NCBI GenBank assembly: GCA_002293375.1
Contig: DBDA01000034.1
Coordinates: forward strand, 1,768-19,193
Length of the DNA stretch: 17,426 nucleotides
Source: Odoribacter sp. UBA944
GTDB taxonomy: Bacteria > Bacteroidota > Bacteroidia > Bacteroidales > Marinifilaceae
Reading direction: 5' to 3'
The translations under genes and the position numbers were made by a program. Positions 1 through 9,428 of the stretch are shown here, one piece after another. How positions within the stretch are numbered: position 1 is the stretch's first letter; the number at the start of each line of letters is the position of its first letter. Under the pieces are notes generated by a model. That model had not been told where the DNA came from. It did no database searches and saw only the letters and a program-made list of their open reading frames with translations.

Positions 1-369
1 TTCATTCAGGTCGAGGTTACCGGGAAATCCGGCGATGGAGGTATCGATGGTAAAGGTATCGTGAGACTCAATGGATTTTTGAGTTTTCACGTCTTTTTTC
101 AATGCAAGCGATTCAAAGATTCAGTCGCATCGAGCTATATTCGAGATTTTCGGGGAGCGATGCAAGGACGGGCAGACAAAGGCCTGTTCATAACTACCGG
201 CAAATTTACCAGAGATGCTATCAAAGAAGCAACCCGTGATGGTGCTCCTCCAATCGACCTAATTGATGGAGATCTGTTGTGCGAAAAATTGAAAGAATTC
301 TCACTCGGCGTAAAAACGGAACTTATCGAGGAGGTGACCATCAACCCTGAATGGTTCGAAAAGATCTAA
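1..369 (+). CDS. Mrr-type restriction endonuclease, C-terminal part (5' end outside the window)
   Basis: The reading frame is open from base 1 to the TAA at 367-369, so the gene begins upstream of the window and 122 residues are visible. These match the Mrr_cat nuclease fold. Counting from the first visible codon, a GDGGIDG loop carries the acidic residue D16, and a beta strand FFQCKRF carries the Q34-x-K36 signature, the QxK variant of the PD-(D/E)XK core. A helix with SYIRDFRGAM and the strand KGLFITTGKF follow, both typical of the family. Mrr-like enzymes cut DNA, often modified DNA, and act in the cytoplasm. The N-terminal domain, which would show target type, is not visible. The gene converges on the calcium ATPase and is probably accessory DNA unrelated to the operon beside it. 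The fold assignment is fairly sure; the substrate is unknown. Confidence 0.8.
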   Translation, partial: FIQVEVTGKSGDGGIDGKGIVRLNGFLSFHVFFQCKRFKDSVASSYIRDFRGAMQGRADKGLFITTGKFTRDAIKEATRDGAPPIDLIDGDLLCEKLKEFSLGVKTELIEEVTINPEWFEKI

Positions 370-412
370 ATTTTTGCTAGTTTTGATATACTTTTTCTCG
401 TTTTTCAAAGGC

Positions 413-429
413 TGGGACAGAGTGGGACA
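413..429 (+). repeat. Short tandem repeat TGGGACA-nnn-TGGGACA
   Basis: TGGGACA occurs at 413-419 and again at 423-429, ten bases apart, in the non-coding gap after the Mrr-type gene. Two copies of a GC-containing heptamer in an otherwise AT-rich gap are unlikely to be random. No function is evident. A protein-binding site, or a scar at the edge of an accessory segment, are both possible. Confidence 0.4.
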
Positions 430-466
430 AAATACGATTTATACACAAATGTAACACAATAAGAAC

Positions 467-502
467 AAGACACCTTATAATCATTTGATTATCAGGTGTC
501 TT
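467..502. terminator. Bidirectional hairpin terminator between convergent genes
   Basis: The arm AAGACACCT (467-475) pairs with AGGTGTCTT (494-502). Inside it, ATAATCA (477-483) pairs with TGATTAT (486-492). Only the T476/C493 position is mismatched, giving a stem of up to about 17 pairs. It lies between the end of the plus-strand Mrr-type gene and the end of the minus-strand calcium ATPase. Short T-containing stretches follow on each strand, though not long pure T tracts. The position and near-perfect symmetry argue for a terminator or transcript-end stabiliser serving both genes. Confidence 0.75.
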
Positions 503-521
503 TGGCAATATGGACGGAACT

Positions 522-3185
522 TTAATCCAAATACTTCGTTTTCAGTTTTCGCAGCAGGCGGGTGATCTCGCCGATCCAGAGAACGGAGGAGGTAGCGGCC
601 AATAGAATCCCCCAATCCGCCCAGGACAACGGGACGGTGCGGAATGCCTCTCCGCCGAAGGTGACGATCAAGTATTGTCCGATCAGGATGATGGGCATGA
701 CGATTAGGAATCCGGTGCTCTTGAACAACCTTTTGAAGGCGGATCCTCCTGAGATAAATGCTTTGGCGTTGAACATGTTCCAGAATTGTAGCAGTACGAA
801 CGCTGTAAAGAAGAGCGACAGATTGTACAGAGACATGCCTTCCGGCTGTGTCACAAAGTAGTACATCAATCCCAGCAGCGCCATCGTAAACGCGGTCCCG
901 ATCCACAAGATCCGGGCACGCATGGGCTTTGTAATGATAAAATCGCTTGTTTTGCGCGGACTGTCCTGTAACACCTTGGGATTGGGCGGGAGGGAGGCTA
1001 AGGCGGCGGCGGCAAAGGTATCGATGATGATGTTCACCCACAACATTTGCGGTACTGTTAAAGGCATCTCTTTGCCCAGCAAGGTTCCCAACAGCACGAT
1101 CAGCAAAGCCGTCAGGTTGATGGTCAGTTGGAAGAGGATAAAGCGTTGGATGTTTTTATAGAGCGACCGGCCCCACATCACGGCAGTGGCGATGCTGTTG
1201 AAGGAGTCGTCCAACAAGGTAATGTCACTGGCCTCTTTGGCGACAGAGGTACCCGTCCCCATCGAAAGCCCGACATCCGCATGGTTCAGTGCCGGAGCGT
1301 CGTTGGTGCCATCGCCCGTTACAGCTACCACTTCTCCGTTTTGTTTGAGCAACTCCACCAACCGTTGCTTATCCGTCGGCCGGGCCCGGCACATAATCTT
1401 TAGTTTTTGTACCCTTTTAAAGGCTTCCTCGTCCGATAATTGTTCAAAATCGACGCCCGTAATGATCTGTTCATCCGTATCTTTTTCCCGCCAGATCCCG
1501 ATCTGCCGCCCGATCTCCCGGGCTGTGGCATAGGTATCCCCGGTCACGATCTTCACACTGATGCCAGCCTGCATGCACTTCTCCACGGCGGCGGGCACAT
1601 CGCTCCGGATGGGATCGGAAATCGCTACGATCCCCAGGAAAGTCATTCCTTCCCGCGTCAGCAGCTCCACATCGCCCTCCTCGTAAGAATCAAGGACTTT
1701 GTAGGCGAATCCCAGGGTTCGCATCGCTTGGTTCTGGTAGTTTAAAAGCTGTTGGTCGATGTTGGAGCGGTACGTATCGGCTGCTAGTACACCCTCTCCG
1801 GTCAGTACTTCCCGGCATTTGGCGTAAACAATTTCGGGGGCGCCCTTTACATAAACGACTGTTTTTCCTACCCGTTCCGACTTCACCACCGTTGCCATGA
1901 ATTTCCGTTCGGTGGAAAAGGTCAGTTGGTCCAGGATCTCCGCACCTTCCCGGTACTCCATATATGGAATACCCTGTCCGTGCAGCCACAACAACAAAGC
2001 GGCTTCGGTGGGATTTCCCAAGGTTTTGAGCTGTCCGTCCTCCGTGTGCTCCAGAAAAGCAGTGGAGTTGGCAGCGATCCCCTCTTTGATTAGAACGCTT
2101 AGTTTATCGTCCGATAATGTCTGTTCCGGTAAACCGAAAAAATGAGCCCGGTGAACCTGCATCCGGTTCTGGGTAAGCGTACCTGTTTTATCCGTGCAGA
2201 TAACGGTGACGGCACCCATGGTTTCACAGGCGTGCATTTTCCGGACCAGGTTGTTGGTTTTAAGCATTTTACGCATACTGAGCGCCAATGAAAGCGTCAC
2301 ACTCATCGGCAGTCCTTCCGGCACCGATACCACGATAATGGTCACTGCTACCATAAAGTACTCCAATATCCGTTCCGCCGTATCCAGGGTCAGAAGGTTG
2401 TCCGCTGTAAAAATCCCGGCAAACAGGTCTTTTACAAGCAATATCGAAAAAGTAGCCCCAGCAACAATAAATCCGGCTATGCTGATAAAATGAGCCAAGC
2501 GTTGCAATTGCCGGTTCAGAGGCGTTTTCTCCTGTACTATCTCTGTCGATTTCCGGGCCACTTTTCCGTACTCCGTCTGGTCACCTACTTGTTTTACCTC
2601 GTATGTACAGTGTCCGTTCACCACAGTGGTACCCCGTAAAACGTAATTGGAAGGGTAGGTGGCCTCTTTTTTAAACTCTTCGAGGTGGATGGTCTTTCCG
2701 ATGATCGGCTCTCCGGTGAGCGTCGATTCGTTCACTTGCAAAGACAACGCTTCCAGCAATTCACCGTCTGCAGGTACCTCTTCCCCCGTTTCTAACACCA
2801 CAATATCTCCCACCACCAACTCGCGCTTCAACACTTCGTGAATTTCTCCGTCCCGGATCACTTTGTAAAGAATATCGTCGTTGATTTGGTTCAGGAGGTC
2901 AAATTTTTTGCCCGCATCCATTTCAAACCAGAACGAAATACCGGTTGCTAAGAATATCGCAACCAAAATACCGATGGTCTCCGCGTATTCGTTGTGCATC
3001 ACCGAGATGATCAGGGAGAGTACGGCAGCCACCAGCAAGATTCGGATAATGGGGTCTTGGAACTTCTCCAGGAATAATTTCCACAAAGGTGTTTTAGGCG
3101 GGGGAGTGAGGAGGTTCATCCCGTACTTTTCCCGGCTCTCTGTTACCTCTTGTGCCGATAATCCATTGTATTGCTTGCGCTCCAT
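522..3185 (-). CDS. Calcium-translocating P-type ATPase, PMCA-like (type IIB)
   Basis: An inner-membrane pump of 887 residues that would use ATP to export Ca2+. The order is cation_ATPase_N (about 1-65), first membrane pair (about 45-85), actuator domain with LTGEP (156-160), M3/M4 (about 232-305) with PEGLP (289-293), phosphorylation motif DKTGTLT with D332, nucleotide domain with KGAPE (448-451 plus E), hinge GDGTNDAP (624-631), and six C-terminal membrane segments. M5 (FQLTINLTALLIV) and M6 (VNIIIDTFAAAALA, with N718 and D722) match plasma-membrane Ca2+-ATPases more than Na+/K+ or H+ pumps. No calmodulin-binding tail is evident. The ATG at 3185 gives the normal N-terminus. It starts 23 bases after ftcD and is the last gene of the minus-strand block. 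Ca2+ is inferred from the family; Mn2+ transport cannot be excluded. Confidence 0.9.
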   Translation of the reverse strand: MERKQYNGLSAQEVTESREKYGMNLLTPPPKTPLWKLFLEKFQDPIIRILLVAAVLSLIISVMHNEYAETIGILVAIFLATGISFWFEMDAGKKFDLLNQINDDILYKVIRDGEIHEVLKRELVVGDIVVLETGEEVPADGELLEALSLQVNESTLTGEPIIGKTIHLEEFKKEATYPSNYVLRGTTVVNGHCTYEVKQVGDQTEYGKVARKSTEIVQEKTPLNRQLQRLAHFISIAGFIVAGATFSILLVKDLFAGIFTADNLLTLDTAERILEYFMVAVTIIVVSVPEGLPMSVTLSLALSMRKMLKTNNLVRKMHACETMGAVTVICTDKTGTLTQNRMQVHRAHFFGLPEQTLSDDKLSVLIKEGIAANSTAFLEHTEDGQLKTLGNPTEAALLLWLHGQGIPYMEYREGAEILDQLTFSTERKFMATVVKSERVGKTVVYVKGAPEIVYAKCREVLTGEGVLAADTYRSNIDQQLLNYQNQAMRTLGFAYKVLDSYEEGDVELLTREGMTFLGIVAISDPIRSDVPAAVEKCMQAGISVKIVTGDTYATAREIGRQIGIWREKDTDEQIITGVDFEQLSDEEAFKRVQKLKIMCRARPTDKQRLVELLKQNGEVVAVTGDGTNDAPALNHADVGLSMGTGTSVAKEASDITLLDDSFNSIATAVMWGRSLYKNIQRFILFQLTINLTALLIVLLGTLLGKEMPLTVPQMLWVNIIIDTFAAAALASLPPNPKVLQDSPRKTSDFIITKPMRARILWIGTAFTMALLGLMYYFVTQPEGMSLYNLSLFFTAFVLLQFWNMFNAKAFISGGSAFKRLFKSTGFLIVMPIILIGQYLIVTFGGEAFRTVPLSWADWGILLAATSSVLWIGEITRLLRKLKTKYLD

Positions 3186-3208
3186 CGTGCAACTGTTTTG
3201 TGTTTCTA

Positions 3209-4903
3209 TCAGATTTTGCTGTTGACTATTTGCAAAATAGCCGCCTCCTTCTGTTGCGCTTCCCGGACGATCGCTTCTCCCTCCCGGATGATTTTTTCGG
3301 CAAATGCCTTGTCGTCTAATCCCACCGCATTGATTTTCACATTCAAAAAAGCCCCCATTACACCGGACCTAGCTGCAAGGGCCCCCACGCCGGCGTCTGA
3401 TACCGAATTGGGGTTTCCGGCCTCCGCCATGGCTTGGGCGATCTCCATACCGGCGTAACACAACTGCATGGTTTTAAACGGGACCTCGGTGGCAAATTTG
3501 GTAGCCTCCTGAATGGCCTCACGCCGGGCCGCCTTCTCTTCCTCCGTTTTCTTGGGTAGACCGAAAGCATCCATGATTTTATTGAAAGCATTAGTGTCTT
3601 CGTCCACCAGTTTGATCAACTGCTCTTGAATTGCTTTTCCCTTTTCTGCCCAACGGCTGAACTCTTCCCAACGGGCGTCCCAACCGCTTTTATGTGCGGA
3701 GAGATTGGCCACCATCGTTCCGAGCGCAACTCCCAAAGCGCCCATGTATGCAGAGATGGAACCTCCGCCCGGCGCGGGGGATTCGGAAGCCGTTTCGTCT
3801 GCAAAATCGATCAATGTCTGATCAACCAGCTTTTTCCGGCCTTTCTCCGCCTCCTCTTCCAGAATGTATTCGATGATCTTCTTCCGGGGGTCGAACGGGT
3901 AAAGTTCGTCCAATCCTAACGATTTCACGGCAATCTTGATCAACTCTTTGTCGGAAACGCCGGACGAACGTTGCTGTTTGTGCAGGAAATAGCGCCCTGC
4001 ATCCAGCATGGCTTGTAACGGGATTACGCCGACTAATTCGGAACCAGTCACCCGGATGCCCCGCGTCTGCGCCTTTTCGCACACCTCGTCGAATGCTCTA
4101 TGGACGGAAGTCACCCCGATGTCCGTCAAGTTCATGGAGATTTGCGCCACTCCGTACTCTTCGATAAACCAGCCAATGGCCTTCACCGACTTCAATGTCC
4201 CGGGGACCATGACGGTATTACCCTGCTCATCTTTGAGTGGTTTTCCGGTAGCCGGGTCGTTTTTGGCCCGGCCACGTTCGCGCACGTCAAAGGCAATGGC
4301 GTTGGCCCGCCGGGTAGAGGTCGTATTCAAGTTGATGTTATACGCCACCAGAAAATTCCGGGCGCCTACCGCCGTTACTCCCGTTTTGCCAATCCGTTCG
4401 TTCCATTGACACGGCCCGAAATCGGGATGCCACGTTTCGCTTCCAATCCGCTCTTTCAACGCTTCGTATTCGCCGGAACGGCAATCGGCCAGATTTCTTC
4501 GCTCCGGAAAAAAAGCGGCGTTTTCATAACAGTATACCGGTATACTCAACTCTTCTCCGATCCGTTTGGCCAATTTCCGGGCATGTTCCGTCGTCTCTTC
4601 CATGCTGATGTTGGAGACGGGAATCAACGGACAGACATCGGTGGCTCCAAAACGGGGATGCGCTCCCTTGTGTTTGGACATATCGATCAGTTCGGAGGCT
4701 TTTTGAACGGCCCGGAAAGCCGCTTCGCACACCGGTCCCGGTTCACCGACCATCGTTACGACGGTGCGGTTGGTCGCTTTGCCCGGGTCCACGTCGATCA
4801 CACTGACACCTTCCACGCTCTTCATAACATCCGTGATCTGCCGGATGATGTTCATATCGTTCCCTTCGCTGAAATTGGGAACACATTCGATAAGTTGCTT
4901 CAT
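3209..4903 (-). CDS. ftcD: Fused glutamate formimidoyltransferase / formimidoyl-THF cyclodeaminase
   Basis: A bifunctional 564-residue cytoplasmic enzyme. The N-terminal part (about 1-330) moves the formimino group of N-formiminoglutamate to tetrahydrofolate, giving glutamate. The C-terminal part (about 360-564) deaminates formimino-THF to 5,10-methenyl-THF and ammonia. Visible markers are the start ECVPNFSEG, the stretch around GAHPRFGATD with H82 (equivalent to the catalytic His of the animal enzyme), and in the second domain the glycine-rich PAPGGGSISA (376-385) and DEDTNAFN (434-441). The fused architecture and length match animal and Bacteroidota FTCD; many other bacteria split the functions. 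It starts 23 bases after hutI, whose product feeds it directly. The start ATG at 4903 gives the family N-terminus. Confidence 0.96.
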   Translation of the reverse strand: MKQLIECVPNFSEGNDMNIIRQITDVMKSVEGVSVIDVDPGKATNRTVVTMVGEPGPVCEAAFRAVQKASELIDMSKHKGAHPRFGATDVCPLIPVSNISMEETTEHARKLAKRIGEELSIPVYCYENAAFFPERRNLADCRSGEYEALKERIGSETWHPDFGPCQWNERIGKTGVTAVGARNFLVAYNINLNTTSTRRANAIAFDVRERGRAKNDPATGKPLKDEQGNTVMVPGTLKSVKAIGWFIEEYGVAQISMNLTDIGVTSVHRAFDEVCEKAQTRGIRVTGSELVGVIPLQAMLDAGRYFLHKQQRSSGVSDKELIKIAVKSLGLDELYPFDPRKKIIEYILEEEAEKGRKKLVDQTLIDFADETASESPAPGGGSISAYMGALGVALGTMVANLSAHKSGWDARWEEFSRWAEKGKAIQEQLIKLVDEDTNAFNKIMDAFGLPKKTEEEKAARREAIQEATKFATEVPFKTMQLCYAGMEIAQAMAEAGNPNSVSDAGVGALAARSGVMGAFLNVKINAVGLDDKAFAEKIIREGEAIVREAQQKEAAILQIVNSKI

Positions 4904-4926
4904 TATGTTGTGTTTTTTAAGATGAA

Positions 4927-6180
4927 TTACAGTTGTTTACCGTTCAGGAATACCTGTTCTACGAGGTCGCTACCGTAAGCATAGGGCAGGTATTCAATGC
5001 CGGAGATCTCTTTTGTAATGTAAAAGTTGGCGCGCTTACCGACGGCAATACTTCCGGCCTCTTCCTGGACGCCCATGGCATACGCGGAATTGATCGTGGT
5101 GGCGTTGATGACTTCTTCCGGCAACATCTTGTAGTTAACACATCCGAAGGACATAATCAGCTTCATATTTCCGGAAGGAGAGGAGCCTGGATTGAAATCG
5201 GAAGCCAGCGCAACCGGCAGCCCGGCATTGATCATGGCGCGAACAGGAGAGCAGGGCATATTCAGGAAAAAGGCCGCCCCGGGAAGGACGGTCGGCATGG
5301 TTTCGCTACCCGACAGTGCGTCGATCTCCGCTTCTCCCACGTACTCCAGATGGTCTACCGAAATGGCGTTGTATTTTACGCCGACCTGCACCCCACCCGA
5401 GTAGTCCAATTCATTGGCATGTATCTTCGCACGCATTCCGTACTTCATCCCGGCATTCAGGATACGGTCGGTGTCCTCCACCGTAAAGAATCCTTTGTCG
5501 CAAAAAACGTCAATGTAATCGGCCAGCTCCTCCGCTGCAACGGCCGGGATCATCTCGTTGATGATCGCATCGACATACGCGGTTTGCCGCCCTGTGTACG
5601 CTTCCGGAACGGCGTGCGCCCCCAGGAATGTGGATTTGATGAGCAGCGGGGTATTCTCTTTCAGGCGGCGGATTATCCGCAACATTTTCAATTCGCTCTC
5701 CACATCCAACCCGTAACCACTTTTGATTTCCACGGCTCCCGTTCCCAACCCTGCAATCTCTTCCAGGCGGGCAAAAGCCGCCTCGTACAATTCCTCTTCC
5801 GTAGCCCGTCGCAACTGCTTGGCCGAGTTCAGAATACCGCCACCGCGTTTAGCGATCTCTTCGTAGGAGAGCCCTCGGATTTTGTCCATGTATTCGATCT
5901 CCCGGCTTCCGGCATAGACCAAATGGGTGTGGGAATCGCAAAAGGAGGGAAGCACCAACCGGCCCGCAGCGTTTACCTCTTTCAGGCAATCAAACCGCTG
6001 TTCCAATAGCTCCCGGTCCAACTCCTGCATCGGGCCGAATGCCGCGATCCGGTCTCCCTCAGTCAACAGATAAGCATCCTCGATACACGCCACGTGCGTC
6101 ATCTCTTTTCCGGCCACCCATTTGCGAGGCTTTTTTTCTACCTGCACCAATTTTTTGATATTGACGATTAGTAAACTCAT
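4927..6180 (-). CDS. hutI: Imidazolonepropionase
   Basis: A 417-residue amidohydrolase that opens 4-imidazolone-5-propionate to N-formiminoglutamate, the third step of histidine degradation. Metal-site residues visible are H84 and H86 in CDSHTHLVYAG, H254 in KIHANEL, and D328 in ASDFNPGSSPS. The substrate-binding stretch GAVEIKSGYGLD lies at 148-159 and VDHLEY with H277 follows. The length matches the family. The ATG at 6180 lies 10 bases after the rodA stop, so no room is left for a separate promoter outside rodA. The next gene, ftcD, uses its product. The first two pathway enzymes, histidase and urocanase, are not in the window. Confidence 0.96.
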   Translation of the reverse strand: MSLLIVNIKKLVQVEKKPRKWVAGKEMTHVACIEDAYLLTEGDRIAAFGPMQELDRELLEQRFDCLKEVNAAGRLVLPSFCDSHTHLVYAGSREIEYMDKIRGLSYEEIAKRGGGILNSAKQLRRATEEELYEAAFARLEEIAGLGTGAVEIKSGYGLDVESELKMLRIIRRLKENTPLLIKSTFLGAHAVPEAYTGRQTAYVDAIINEMIPAVAAEELADYIDVFCDKGFFTVEDTDRILNAGMKYGMRAKIHANELDYSGGVQVGVKYNAISVDHLEYVGEAEIDALSGSETMPTVLPGAAFFLNMPCSPVRAMINAGLPVALASDFNPGSSPSGNMKLIMSFGCVNYKMLPEEVINATTINSAYAMGVQEEAGSIAVGKRANFYITKEISGIEYLPYAYGSDLVEQVFLNGKQL

Positions 6181-6190
6181 GTCGTTCTAT

Positions 6191-7612
6191 TTAACTGAAT
6201 ACCTGGAGCCTGTTGGCATCCAAACGGAGAAAGATAAAGATCAAAATGGTAAAAGCCCACAGGGAAGAACCGCCATAGCTGAAAAAGGGAAGCGGGATCC
6301 CGATCACCGGTGCCACTCCGATAGTCATCCCGATGTTGATGGCTACATGAAAAAAGAGGATGCAGGCTACTGCATAGCCGTAGATCCGTGAAAAATCGGA
6401 ACGTTGCCGTTCGGCTAATTGGATCATACGCAGGATAAAGGCCATAAAGAGCAGTATGACAACGGTACTTCCGACAAATCCCCACTCTTCACCCACCGTA
6501 CAGAAAATAAAGTCAGTACTCTGTTCCGGGACAAAATTGAATTTGGTCTGTGTCCCTTCCAGGAACCCTTTTCCCAAAAAACCGCCTGATCCGATGGCTA
6601 TCTTGGATTGGTGGACATTGTACCCGGCGCCGGTCAGATCAGTTTCGATGCCCAGCAGGTTGTTGATACGGTCTTGCTGGTGAGGCTGGAGCTTTTCGAA
6701 TACGTAATCCACCGTAATGGTAGCGCCAATGCAGAGCCAGGAGGCAAGGATCACTAGCAAGATCTGCTTCATTTTGCGCCTATACACAAAAAAGACACCG
6801 ACGATATTGGTCAACAGGTAGGCATACAGTAACAGGCGGTTGTCCGACACAGGCAGTTTCAGTAACCAGCGCAAAAACATCCCAAATACGAAACAGAATA
6901 CCAGAAAGATCAGGATGCGGTAAAGCTCCTGTTTGTTCTGCCGATAGTACAAAAAGGCCAGCAACGCTCCGCCGATGATGATCCCGAATACGGCTAAAGG
7001 GCTATAAAGTAACGTAAAGATAAACAAAGCAATGGTGATACAACAGAGCAACAGGATGGAACCGTGCAGACCTTCCCGGTACATCACCAGCAAAAAAGAG
7101 CCGTACACCAAGGCAGAACCGGTGTCCGGCTGCAACAGGATCAAACCGGCCGGGATCGCCAGTAAGAGCCCGACCTGGAGCAGGCTGGAGAAACGCATCA
7201 TTTTGAAGCCGTGACGGCTCATTACGTTGGCGATTGCTAAAGCCGTTGCGAATTTGGCAAATTCAGCCGGTTGCACCCGGACGCCTCCCAGTTCGAACCA
7301 GCCGACCTGGCCATTGACCCGGATTCCGAAGAGGAGGACTGCCACCAGCGTTCCGATCGTTAACCCATAGATGACAAATGAGAAAGCGGTGAAAAATTTA
7401 CTATCTGTCAGCAGGATGACTCCGGCCAATACAATTCCCGTGCCGATCCATAGCATCTGTTTTCCGTATTGTTGGGTGACATCCCAGATCTTACTGTGGG
7501 TGTCATCGAATACAGCGGCGTAAATATTCAGCCACCCCAGCAGCACCAGCAAAGTGTACATCCCGATAGACAACCAGTCTAAATTGGTCAGGAGGTCAGA
7601 GCGTCTGTTCAT
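6191..7612 (-). CDS. rodA: RodA, SEDS-family peptidoglycan glycosyltransferase of the elongasome
   Basis: A polytopic inner-membrane protein of 473 residues that polymerises glycan strands from lipid II together with PBP2. SEDS markers are QPDTG (161-165), HQQDRI (311-316), the periplasmic loop PEQSTDFIF with the likely catalytic D367, GEEWGF (374-379), and PFFSYGGSS (442-450). It is about 100 residues longer than E. coli RodA (370). The excess lies mostly between QPDTG and HQQDRI, where extra hydrophobic segments are visible at about 185-300. It follows mrdA with a single base between stop and start, the usual pairing of a SEDS polymerase with its class B PBP. RodA is chosen over FtsW because of the mre/mrdA context. 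Confidence 0.95.
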   Translation of the reverse strand: MNRRSDLLTNLDWLSIGMYTLLVLLGWLNIYAAVFDDTHSKIWDVTQQYGKQMLWIGTGIVLAGVILLTDSKFFTAFSFVIYGLTIGTLVAVLLFGIRVNGQVGWFELGGVRVQPAEFAKFATALAIANVMSRHGFKMMRFSSLLQVGLLLAIPAGLILLQPDTGSALVYGSFLLVMYREGLHGSILLLCCITIALFIFTLLYSPLAVFGIIIGGALLAFLYYRQNKQELYRILIFLVFCFVFGMFLRWLLKLPVSDNRLLLYAYLLTNIVGVFFVYRRKMKQILLVILASWLCIGATITVDYVFEKLQPHQQDRINNLLGIETDLTGAGYNVHQSKIAIGSGGFLGKGFLEGTQTKFNFVPEQSTDFIFCTVGEEWGFVGSTVVILLFMAFILRMIQLAERQRSDFSRIYGYAVACILFFHVAINIGMTIGVAPVIGIPLPFFSYGGSSLWAFTILIFIFLRLDANRLQVFS

Positions 7613-7613
7613 A

Positions 7614-9419
7614 TCAGTCGATTAAGTTGGCTTCCAGCATGCGTTTTTCCAATGCGTTTTTCCGTTCTGGAACGGTTCCGGTCAGGTATTGTTCAATCAA
7701 TAAGCCAGCAATGGGAGCGGCGTAACTGGACCCCCATTCGCCGTTCTCCACATATACCAGAATAGCGATCTGCGGGTTCTCGCGCGGAGCAAACGCAAAA
7801 AAGGCGGAGTGATCTTCGCCGTGCGGATTCTGAATGGTCCCGGTCTTGCCGCAGATCACCACCGAATCGCTGGCAGCGTTTCTTCCCGTACCGGCCTTCA
7901 CCGCGTTCTCCATTCCATCGATGATGCACTCAAAATAGGAACTCTTGATATTCACAGGGTGCTTCTTGATCCGAGCAGCATGCTCCTGGTCCATGGGGCG
8001 GACAATGTGGGGAGTGATGTAGTAGCCCCGGTTGGCAATACAACTGACAATGTTGGCCATTTGCAGAGGCGTCATCAGCAGCGCTCCCTGTCCGATGGCC
8101 AAAGACATTACATAGGTATAGTACCAATTTTGGGTCTTAAACTCCCGGTCGTAATGCTCCCTGGTCGGAATGGAACCGGGCAGTTCGTTGAGAAAATCGG
8201 GACATATCTGCTGTCCTAGCCCGAACGACATGACTTGGTCCCGCCAGGGATCGTAAGCATCCCGTACCCCTTTGTACCGGGAATTCTCCAAGATCCGCCG
8301 GAATACATTCACAAAATAGGGATTGCAGGAGTGCTGGATGGCACCGCGGAGGTCCAGGGGAGAGGGGTGGTTGTGGCAACTCATGAACCGGCCATTAAAA
8401 GAGGCACCTCCGTAACATTCAAATTTGGATGCAGGGGTGATCACGCCCTCTTGCAATCCGATCAACCCCATGATTGTTTTAAATATGGAGCCGGGTGGGT
8501 AGGTTGCCATCACTGTACGGTCAAAGAGAGGAAGGTTCGGATTCTGTTGCAATTTAGCGTAATTGGTGCCCCGTTCCAGGCCCACTAACCACTGGGGATC
8601 GAAGCCTGGGCTGGAAACCTTCAGCAGAATTTCACCCGTAGCCGGTTCAATGGCGATCACACCGCCCTTTTTGTTCTGCATGAGGTGATAGGCATACTCC
8701 TGCAACCTGATGTCTAACGTGGTGGTCAGATTTCCTCCCACGACAGCCGGTTCGTCGTAAGCTCCGTCTTTCAACGATCCTTTCGTACGGTTGTAGTTAT
8801 CCACCAGCAGGATCTTTTTCCCTTTGGTCCCCTTCAAGACCTGTTCGTAACTCTTCTCCAATCCGTTCACGCCGATGTAGTCGCCCGGTGCATAGCTGCT
8901 GTCCCGTTCGATCTGGGCACTGCTGACCTCTCCAATATACCCGAACACATCTGCCGAATGGGAGATGTTGTACTTCCGCAGGGTTCTCGTCTGTATAAAA
9001 AAACCGGGGTATTTGTACAACTTCTCCTGCAACATGGCGTACTTGTTGTCCGTGATCTGCGACACCAAAGAAGAGGCTTTGTAGCGGGAGTAGCGTTTGC
9101 ATCGCTCCAGACTTTTAACCAGGCTCTCTTTGGTGATGCCCAGGATAGAGGTCAGTTCCGTTGTATCGAACGCCTGCATCTGGCGGGGGATGATCATCAG
9201 GTCGTAAGCTGCCTGATTGTATACCAGCAACGTATTGTTCCGGTCGAAAATTAACCCTCTGGCGGGGTATTGTACCTCCACCCGCTGGGAGTTGTTAATG
9301 GCCGACATTTTATATGAGTCGTCCATGACCTGTAAATAAAACAGCCGAATGATATAGACGGCAAAAATGCAGATCATGATCCCTGAAATAACCGCTCGCC
9401 TGTGTGTAAATTTGTTCAT
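7614..9419 (-). CDS. mrdA: Penicillin-binding protein 2, elongasome transpeptidase
   Basis: A class B PBP of 601 residues that cross-links new peptidoglycan made by RodA during elongation. A short cytoplasmic tail and one membrane anchor (about 10-30) precede the dimerisation domain, with RGLIFDRN (54-61) as its entry motif. The transpeptidase domain has the nucleophile motif SIFK (S311, K314), the SxN motif S364-C365-N366, and K525-T526-G527. Spacing is normal for PBP2, and the length matches the family. It starts 9 bases after mreD and runs into rodA with one base between. Beta-lactams that target PBP2 would be expected to bind it. Confidence 0.96.
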   Translation of the reverse strand: MNKFTHRRAVISGIMICIFAVYIIRLFYLQVMDDSYKMSAINNSQRVEVQYPARGLIFDRNNTLLVYNQAAYDLMIIPRQMQAFDTTELTSILGITKESLVKSLERCKRYSRYKASSLVSQITDNKYAMLQEKLYKYPGFFIQTRTLRKYNISHSADVFGYIGEVSSAQIERDSSYAPGDYIGVNGLEKSYEQVLKGTKGKKILLVDNYNRTKGSLKDGAYDEPAVVGGNLTTTLDIRLQEYAYHLMQNKKGGVIAIEPATGEILLKVSSPGFDPQWLVGLERGTNYAKLQQNPNLPLFDRTVMATYPPGSIFKTIMGLIGLQEGVITPASKFECYGGASFNGRFMSCHNHPSPLDLRGAIQHSCNPYFVNVFRRILENSRYKGVRDAYDPWRDQVMSFGLGQQICPDFLNELPGSIPTREHYDREFKTQNWYYTYVMSLAIGQGALLMTPLQMANIVSCIANRGYYITPHIVRPMDQEHAARIKKHPVNIKSSYFECIIDGMENAVKAGTGRNAASDSVVICGKTGTIQNPHGEDHSAFFAFAPRENPQIAILVYVENGEWGSSYAAPIAGLLIEQYLTGTVPERKNALEKRMLEANLID

Positions 9420-9428
9420 AAGATCCGG

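Noticed and set aside
4926..4942. Fifth TTACnnnnGTAA-like site at the end of hutI
   Set aside because: It reads TTACAGTTGTTT, so the second arm is wrong, and it lies within coding sequence.
4100..4978. Long plus-strand reading frame (292 codons) opposite ftcD
   Set aside because: It is antisense to a gene with clear catalytic motifs, and its translation has shadow-like composition (rich in R, H, G, F) with no recognisable domain.
4933..6009. Long plus-strand reading frame (358 codons) opposite hutI
   Set aside because: It is antisense to intact hutI. The openness comes from codon bias of the real gene, and the translation has no family likeness.
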